This document shows positions 56,845-64,000 of a DNA stretch of 64,000 bases, in pieces (positions within the stretch are counted from its first letter, which is position 1; every line of letters starts with the position of its first letter). Under the pieces are notes generated by a model, which was given only the letters and a program-made list of their open reading frames with translations, did not search any database and was not told where the DNA came from. The translations under genes and the position numbers were made by a program. The DNA lies in assembly GCA_037074615.1 (NCBI GenBank), contig CM073519.1, positions 24,573,001 to 24,637,000 on the forward strand, read 5' to 3'. Source of the DNA: Leucaena leucocephala. Taxonomy: Eukaryota > Streptophyta > Magnoliopsida > Fabales > Fabaceae.

Positions 56845-59800
56845 TGTCATATCCTAATTTTTCCCTATCTGTATGGTACTGATAGTGGAAAGATGCTTAG
56901 AAAGGATTATGACAAAGATCAGACGAAATAATAAAGGTTAGATAAGTCTTAAAGAAAGAGAAGGACCTAAAGGCAAATTGGAAAAGGTTAAAGGCCAAAA
57001 GTTAAAGTAGAAATAAATATTAGGCCAAAAGTGGCAATTTCTAAAAGTTTAGGGACCTAAATGTAAATATGCAAAAAGTTAGGGATATAAATGTAATTAA
57101 GCAAAAAGTCAGGGACATAAATATAATTATGGAAAAGTTCAACCAGAAAAGGCTTAGAACTGCCTGTAAGTATTTCAGTCCCATATTCCATCAGTAAATA
57201 GAGGAAGTCATGCTGGTTAATCTGGCATGATACAGAAATTTTATTAGGGCTCTAGACAGCAGGAAATTATTTGATAGTCTAAAAGTTATCTGAAATTTTA
57301 TCAGATTTCATGGACTTCAGATATAAGTGGACAAATTACAGGAAAGTGTACCCTATAGTGTCAGATATCCTGGATCTGACAGAACTCCAGAAGAAGTTCT
57401 GTATAAAAAGTTATTCACATATCAGTGAATTTTGACGGGAGTTTGTTAACACCCGTGATCCGATAATGGAACTTATCGGTATGTAAGCCTAGATAGAATG
57501 AGATCAGATGACCTTATATATAGGCCCATAATGATGCCAAGGAAGGCCCAAAACCCAGGGTACCAGTCTATCAGTAGAAGGGGCCAGTGCCAGAAAAAGT
57601 GCGAAATTACGAAAATGCCCCTGGATGCCCAGATTGTACCAGAGATGGATGAAGGGCATTTTGGTCATCTGGGACAGGATAAAAAAATGACACATGGTAT
57701 AAATATGATTAGTTGAGCCAATATATGCCCTGAGGCAGTACAAAGAGGGGTGAAATGACAATTATGCCCTTAGGGTCAGTACAGTGCAAGAAAGGACACC
57801 AAGGGTATTTTGGTCATTTCCAAAGGATGGATGGCAAATAAATACTCAGTCTAACATTTTCAATGGTGTGAGAATCCTAGAAATTAATTTTTAGGATAGA
57901 ATACATATCCAGGTATATTATAAAAAATTAGGAACAGAACACAGTCCGGTTGCTGTGAAACTGCACTGATCGGTACCGGATTGGACTGGAATTTCTCCAT
58001 AAGGTTCCTTGCATGGTCAGCACGCCACCTAACCCTCTTAGGTGTCCCATGAGCTGTCCCACATGATGTCATAATTATTATTTTATGAAAAAGTTAAATC
58101 CAAGATTAAATGTGGGCCTTTAGATCAAATAGTAACCAAATCAATCTTGGCCATTCATTTTTCTTGGATTTTGGCTATAAATACCCCCTCATTCTGTAGC
58201 AAACCGTAGCTTCATGGACCCTTGGGGAAACTCTTGCAAAATGGAAACTCAAGCCAAGACAAAGAAGATTCAAGGTTCCAAAGTTCAAGCAAGCTAGAGA
58301 TTAAAGGTAAGCAATCTCTCCTAGCTTATTTTCCTTTGTTTTGGGAGCTTGAACTTAGGGTTTTGATGGGAGAAAAGTTTAGTTTTCTCTAAGGGGTGGT
58401 GCTACCCAAATACCTTAAAGGAAAGGGGAAAGAATAAATTAAAGTTAGAAACACATGATTGAAGCTTAAACAAGCTAGTGAAGTGGTTGGTTGTTGAATC
58501 AAATTGATATTCTTGACTTTGCCATGGTGTGCCCTGTTCAATCTGCACTGTTCATGAGGGAAGGAAATTGAATTTCAATGATTTAATGCTTCCATTGAGT
58601 TTGTATGATGATTTTGTATAGGATTAGATAGGTTTTGAACCTTGGAAACATTAAAATCTCAAGGTTGTAGTCTTTGAGATTCCTTATGGTTACTGTTCAC
58701 TCGCACGAACAGTGATTGTAATTTCATGATTTTGATGGTTCCAATGGTTTTAAAATGAAAATTTGTGTGGGGTAAAGTGGAGAAACAAGTATGGGAAGCA
58801 TTAAAATCAAAATGAGAATTTTTGAAAGAAGTGTGTGCTTATGTTCAATTCTGTACAGCATGCCATGAAGGAGCTGGAATTTTATGGTTCTAAACTCATA
58901 AATGGATTCAAAAGATGAAATTGTGTAGGGTAAAGTCAAGACATCAATTGGTTTAAGAGCCAAGTGGATTAGTGAAAATTAGAGAAAGTTATGACAATAA
59001 AGAGTGTAACAAACTTAGTCTTGAACATGGTTGGAGTTCATGAGTCCTAATGAGTTATGTGATGAATATGAATATGTTTAGGACCATGAAACATCCAAGA
59101 AGATGTTGGGAAGTGATGGACATAAAGGCTTCATGGTTGGAAAGCTAGGGAGCAAATGCTAAAGATTAAGAGGAAAGCTTAAGTGCAAGGTAGTGAACTT
59201 ACCTCTTTATGTGCTTGATGTGGTATGCTTATGTGTTGACATGTATGTGATATTTGAATGGTGTTGTGACATGATTAATGATGTTCAATGTATTGTGAAT
59301 AACATGTTTTCCATGGCCATGCACTTTATGTAAAAGTATATAGCATGATAGCATGTCACTAACCAAAGAAAGTTTAATGAAATTACATATCATGCATTAG
59401 CGTCCATCTTGCATATTTAAGTGATAATGTTTGCTACTGAGATTCCCTAGAATCTCACTCTCCCATAACCAACCAATTTAGGTCAAGCATGAAGAAAAGG
59501 TATGATGGAGAAGAGCTAAAGAATAGAAGAAAGGAAGTGAAGTATTGAGATTTTAGCATATACTATAAATTGTCTATGTATGTAAATGCCATGTAAGGTG
59601 TCCATTTATGTGATGAAACTATTGTAATACTTATGGCATATGTACATTATGTATATGAATGTTAAGAAGCTTATTTGATGGCTTGAGCATGCTGAAACAA
59701 TTATTGGAAATGAAAGAAAAGAAACTGAAATGGTAAAAACGTAGGTCCTGAAGCAGTTTTGTTGTGGCTTCAGTTTGACCTAGAAAATGAAGGAATTAGT

Positions 59801-60237
59801 TCACGTAATTTTATGATCATGTAGCACACATCCAGAGCTTGAAATTCATAGGTGGAACGTTTCATTTGGATGTGTATATCAAGAGAAATGAATTTCCAAA
59901 GTAAGGGACCAGAATCTGTTTCCAGAGTTTTTGACCAAATGAACAGTAAGCTTCAACAAATAAACTGTATCAATTGGCGAATCATTTGGTCTGCAAATTA
60001 TTTTTCCCTTAAATTTTAAGATGTTATCTTCATGTAGCTTTTTGAAACACTTCATTTTGAGTTTTCTAGAATTAACTATGATTTTTTGAAGTTCATTGCG
60101 TAATCTGGAATACCATATGAACAGTAACCCAAGAAAGAATAAAATTCCAGATTTGGCTAATGGACTTCCATGGTCTTGTAAGTGGTTCTAAATACTGCTG
60201 AATGGTCCCTAATACGTATAAAAGTAAGGATGTTACA
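56845..60237 (+). mobile_element. 5' LTR (subtype B) of a + strand G element
   Basis: 3393 bp from TGTCATATCCTAATTTTTCC to GGATGTTACA, followed at 60241 by a PBS and then internal sequence, so it is a 5' LTR. TATA box 58176-58183. It is the most complete B LTR in the window and my reference for the others. Confidence 0.92.
58176..58183 (+). promoter_or_regulatory. LTR TATA box
   Basis: TATAAATA followed by CCCCC, about 2 kb before the LTR end. Confidence 0.6.
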
Positions 60238-60240
60238 TTT

Positions 60241-60253
60241 TGGTATTAGAGCA
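60241..60253 (+). other. primer-binding site, first copy
   Basis: TGGTATTAGAGCA, one transition from the standard site, three bases after the LTR. Confidence 0.85.
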
Positions 60254-60446
60254 AGTTATGAGATGGCTAAGATTCTTCACCATGATCAGGGGTTCTCACT
60301 GCGTGATAATGGGACGAAGCATTGGCTCTTACCCCGACATGGCCAACCGGTTTTGCCACCGGGAGGTTGCATTGCAGTTGAGAGGCTGGTGCCTAAAACT
60401 TGCATCTGAGGTACCTTTTGTAGTACCAAGAAGGACTCTACAATTT
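60254..60446 (+). other. GC-richer insert between two primer-binding sites
   Basis: About 190 bases, including GACATGGCCAACCGG and GCCACCGGGAGG, unlike the AT-rich surroundings. Other G elements here have nothing at this place. Overlapping open frames (60182-60491) show no known domain. Confidence 0.6.
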
Positions 60447-60458
60447 TGGTATCAGAGC
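60447..60458 (+). other. primer-binding site, second copy (perfect)
   Basis: TGGTATCAGAGC exactly, preceded by AAGGACTCTACAATTT, which resembles the LTR end plus spacer (AAGGATGTTACATTT) before the first copy. Confidence 0.75.
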
Positions 60459-60617
60459 ATAGGATTCTGGCTTAAGAAATGCTCGGAATAGATTATTTAT
60501 GGATTGATATGAGATTATTCACATACCCTAACTCTAAATAGTAAGTATTTGGTTAAGTTATGGTATATTATGGGATAGTTAACATTGCTTAATTAAGCAA
60601 ATGTTGCAGGAATATAT

Positions 60618-61280
60618 ATGAGATTCCATAAGATTAAGTTAGAGGCTTCAGTTAATAAGGAAGACTCCAGACCAATAGTGATATATGAAGATGATGTATA
60701 TCCATATCCCTTAGACAATGAAGAGAGTCCAGATGAGAGTTTAAGGGATCAGTCAGGAAAATCTACAGTGGAATGTTCCATAGACGTTTCTGTAGACTTA
60801 AACCTGCAGTCTGGAGGTCATGTAGAGATTCAGCCTGAAGCCTAATATGCACCAAATGATGCTGAGTCTAGTGACTCTATACGGTATAAGTTTGTTGGAA
60901 TGCCCTGTAACCCTGATATAAGCTTTATCCCTCTTACGAGATTATAGATTATGGCTGAGGAAGCTGAGTACTGGTACTGGATTATGGGTAGACCATATAT
61001 TATTCCTCCTCTAGCAGAGTTTGAGGATAGATTTAAGATAATTAAGATACAACAGTCCCCTAATTCAGATATCCAGTCAGAGCCTATGATAGTTCTTGTC
61101 CATTCTCAAAGTCCAGGAATATGTGACTTTATAAAGAAAGATCAGTGTGATGTTCCTGGTTCTAGTCAACTCCAGCCTTCTTTGTTAATGATAGTTAGTG
61201 TTGACCATATTGGTCTGAAGAAAGCTACGGAGAATGACTTACTCAGTCCAGGTCAAGGGATAGACAGAAGTAGAGATTAA
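60618..61280 (+). pseudogene. G element upstream ORF (gag N-terminal position), two in-frame stops
   Basis: From ATG 60618 one frame reads MRFHKIKLEASVNKED..., acidic (YPLDNEESPDESLRDQ), to a TAA at 60843-60845. The same frame continues through YAPNDAESSDS to a TAG near 60945 and then 60951-61280 with MAEEAEYWYWIMGRP, SEPMIVLVHSQSPGICDF and a tail ending at a TAA. Homologous to 35759-36296 (-). Two recognisable copies argue it was translated. I recognise no domain; by position it may be a divergent gag N-terminus. Confidence 0.65.
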
Positions 61281-64000
61281 GAACAGTTAGTTATTTATAG
61301 TTCCTCAATGCCGTAGCAGGAATGATAAATAGACATCCAGTAGAGGGCATTAACCTAATATCCTTTAGAGGACTGGTATGAGATAATAGTAAGTTAAGTG
61401 CCATGAGACTAAAGATGCCAACCTCATGAAGTCTATCAGTTAGAGATTTAGTATAGAGTATAGGCAAGTTAAACAGTACGAAGCACTAAGATACAGAAGA
61501 TCAGTTTAAGAAGAGGTTCAATAGTAGATCCTCCGTATGATCATCAGGAGTTGATCTATAGTACAAAAGACTTTGTTCAGCTAGTCTTTACGGAAAAGAA
61601 TAATGAGAAGTTAGAATGAGACTTGCCTAAGAATGATTTAATACACAGCCTAAGGTTAAAGACGTGATGGTTAATAGATAGAAAGTTAATGTTCCCAAAG
61701 CAAAGGGATTCTATCACGAAGAGATAGTAACCTAACGCTCTGACCTAGAGAACATAAATAGTAATATTAAGTGATGAATGAGATCCAAGTGACCTGAATT
61801 GGTCAGGATCTAGAGACAGACCAGAAAAGAATCACAATCTAGTCCAGAGTAGACTGAGATTGATAGACAGAAAGAGTTAAGAGATACAGAGAGGCACAAA
61901 AGTTACTTCATATGAGATGGAGAATTATCCGCTCACTTGAGAAGTTTTTCTCAAAAAGTTTAAAAGAAGCATTCCTCTCAATTAGAGAAAGGTGAGCATG
62001 AAGTTAAGGGTTAGAGCTAAGGAAAGAGAACTCTTTTGATTAATACTTAATCGAATTCATTCATATGAACCTTGAGGCTTAATAAGAGATACTTTCTCGC
62101 CTGTTAGTAATCCAGGAGGATAAGAGAAACATAAAAGTACAAATGGCATAAAGATAGGAGCCAAACCTTCCTCAGTTAGCTGAAAGAGAATAGCTGACTC
62201 AGTTATGGATTATTGTGAGGCCAATGACACATAAATCCTTCAGGCTAGAGACATAGAAATCTTACAGGCAATAAGGGATGATATGATAGAATAAATATGG
62301 CCTAGTAAGGTAGCCATAGATTCAAAGATGAAGTGACTCCCCTATTCCTTATGTAAGAAAGAGTAAAGAAGGGTTGAGCCTATACCCTAGTAAAAGGGTG
62401 ATATGGCAGCCTAAGTGAAACAAGTAAATGACTCAGGTACTTGAATAAATGATCAGGACCTAGTGATTAAGGTGATAAGGGATGGTTGAGTAGATGTATG
62501 TAATAATGATATTGCTTATGTTGTTATAAGTTATAATAAGAATTTGCATATCATTGCAGTTGTCATGTGATGACACACATACTAGAGAGTGCTTAACTGA
62601 TTGCATCTATTTGCATATTATGCATGTTGAGTATACTATGATAAATGAATACTCCCCTTATGCAGTACGTACTGGGTAAAGTATACCAGATGAGAAAGTT
62701 ATGTTGCTCCCATGCCCTATGACATGCAACTAAATAATTCAACTTAGCAAGAATGAAGCAATAGTAAAGTGCTAAACTAGAAAGTTAGCTACTTGATTCT
62801 CAGAAGATAGAAAGAGAATTTATGATCAGACTATGATAGTCAATGGGATAGAGAATGAGATTAAAGATGAAGATTAGTAGTGAGCCTATAGATAAATGAT
62901 TATGATACTCAGGACATATCCCTTTAGTAGGGATAAGATAGATGAAAGGAAATGAGACGCAGTTATGAAAGATGATATGGCTCTAAGAAAGAGCAGTATT
63001 TAAGTAATATAAGTTAATGTTTTTGCAATAGAGTAAAATCCCTCTGATGAGATAAATAGATGATAGATATGTGCATGGTAAAGCCTATGTAGCTCTCTGC
63101 AGTAATGGATCTAGTAAGTTGTAAAGATAAGAATGGTATATGAAGTTCTTAAGTGATAGAGGAAATGAGTCAAGTCCTAATAGATAATATTGGCTTCTAT
63201 GATCATTTTTGAGGAATTATCTGTGGAGTTAACAACTATGTGGAAGTGACTAACCTTATAACTTTGTCCATTGGTTTAGGTCTTCCAGAGATGAGAATAC
63301 AGTACAACAAAATCCAGTAGATTCCAGAGGATTACAGTTAGATCCTAGTATGGCTCACAGGGTCACAGTAGATCCTGAAAGGCTTACAGTTGATCGCAGT
63401 AGATCCCGAGGGTCACAGTAGACCAAGCCTAGAGCAAGAAAGTAATGAGCCATAAGTACAGTATTTCTTTGGAAGGACGAATACCAAGGAAAAGTTAAGG
63501 TATAGAAGCTTCACAAGTTGATTAACTCATAATAGAGAGAGTACCCATGATGCTAGTTTCAGATAGCCTTATTACTATCAGGGATTGAACTCATAATTTC
63601 CTTACACGTATCAGGAACTAAGTGATCAAAGTTAAAGCTGTTAATGCTGAGTCCCAAGGATTTATGGGAATATTACGTAAGATATAAGAAGAGATCCTTA
63701 TGATAAGATTATAGAAAATAAGAGACAAGTAAATCCTCCAGATGAGGATAAAGAGATTAGAAGGCCAGATAGACCCAAAAGAGATAGTATAAGATGGGTC
63801 TAAGATAATAAAGTACCAGGGTTGAAGCCTGTAAGCACCAGTGCTTTAGATTTTTATCTGTACATTTTAGTTAAGCGTACTCAGGTAAGGGTAATTCAAT
63901 GATGGGTGACCCCTGGGAAGTGATGGAAAAGTGTGTAAATGCCATTGAAATTGGCATATGTGCACAGAGCTATGTAAGATGATAGAAAGAGCTATGAAAA
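61281..64000 (+). mobile_element. internal region of the + strand G element, decayed, runs off the window
   Basis: It is the + strand counterpart of 35700 down to about 33000, with matching order of blocks. The gag-domain equivalent lies near 61900-62080 (TTGAGAAGTTTTTCTC...), but I could not read a continuous frame. No RT/integrase motif seen. Confidence 0.65.
63325..63425 (+). repeat. short imperfect repeats CACAGTAGATCC-like
   Basis: CCAGTAGATTCC, ACAGTTAGATCCTA, CACAGTAGATCCTG, ACAGTTGATCGCAG, GCAGTAGATCCCGA and CACAGTAGACC in about 100 bp. Counterpart of 33640-33780. Confidence 0.65.

Noticed and set aside
60182..60491. Overlapping open frames as a captured host exon
   Set aside because: No recognisable protein domain, and they span the LTR end and two primer-binding sites; kept only as an unexplained insert.

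Overview
The window is plant nuclear DNA, most likely eudicot and heterochromatic. It is AT-rich and I can support no host gene, tRNA, rRNA, CRISPR array or prokaryotic-type operon in it. Almost all of it is LTR retrotransposons inserted into one another and then decayed. The supporting evidence is plant-type Ty1/copia and Ty3/gypsy protein remnants, primer-binding sites (PBS) complementary to initiator-Met tRNA, LTRs with TG...CA ends and TATAAATA boxes, and several 5-bp target-site duplications (TSDs).

Region 1-8226 is a Ty1/copia element read on the + strand. It has a 5' leader, then a gag-protease-integrase-RT-RNase H pseudogene in one frame carrying at least nine in-frame stops, a polypurine tract and a complete 1.87-kb 3' LTR; its 5' LTR lies left of the window. 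A solo LTR of the same family, in inverted orientation, sits inside its RT gene (3564-5471) with a perfect ATTAG duplication. The copia element itself landed in the gag of a Ty3/gypsy element at 8226/8227.

Region 8227-64000 is a mosaic of one large Ty3/gypsy family ('G', my label) plus smaller pieces. G has three LTR subtypes: A (about 3.1 kb), B (about 3.3 kb) and C (about 1.4 kb). They share terminal motifs (TGTCATATCC... and ...GGATGTGACA) and are followed by TTTTGGTATCAGAGC-like primer-binding sites. Intact-length or solo G LTRs lie at 9139-12308 (-), 19506-22600 (+), 28998-32264 (-), 40855-43944 (-), 45832-49008 (-), 55350-56757 (+) and 56845-60237 (+). Internal G sequence lies at 8227-9138, 12309-13592, 32265-36380, 38674-40854 and 50391-53678 (all -) and at 60238-64000 (+). 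It holds only gag-like or leader coding remnants; I found no recognisable reverse transcriptase in it.

A second LTR family ('H', TGATAA...TTATCA ends) gives a solo LTR at 16692-17965 and a broken copy at 43945-44060 plus 50307-50390. A different gypsy remnant (25282-26734, - strand) keeps protease-like and possible integrase C-terminal segments with RT, RNase H and the integrase core missing between them.

Nothing here looks like a working gene system. The items most worth following up are arrays of a degenerate palindrome (GTCRYGAC) in two unrelated element contexts, head-on LTR palindromes able to make hairpin RNA, a duplicated LTR-end/primer-binding-site module with a GC-richer insert at 60228-60458, and decay by stop codons that are mostly explainable as C-to-T changes. 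Orientation, nesting and family labels were read by eye from repeated sequence within the window, so internal breakpoints may be off by several bases.
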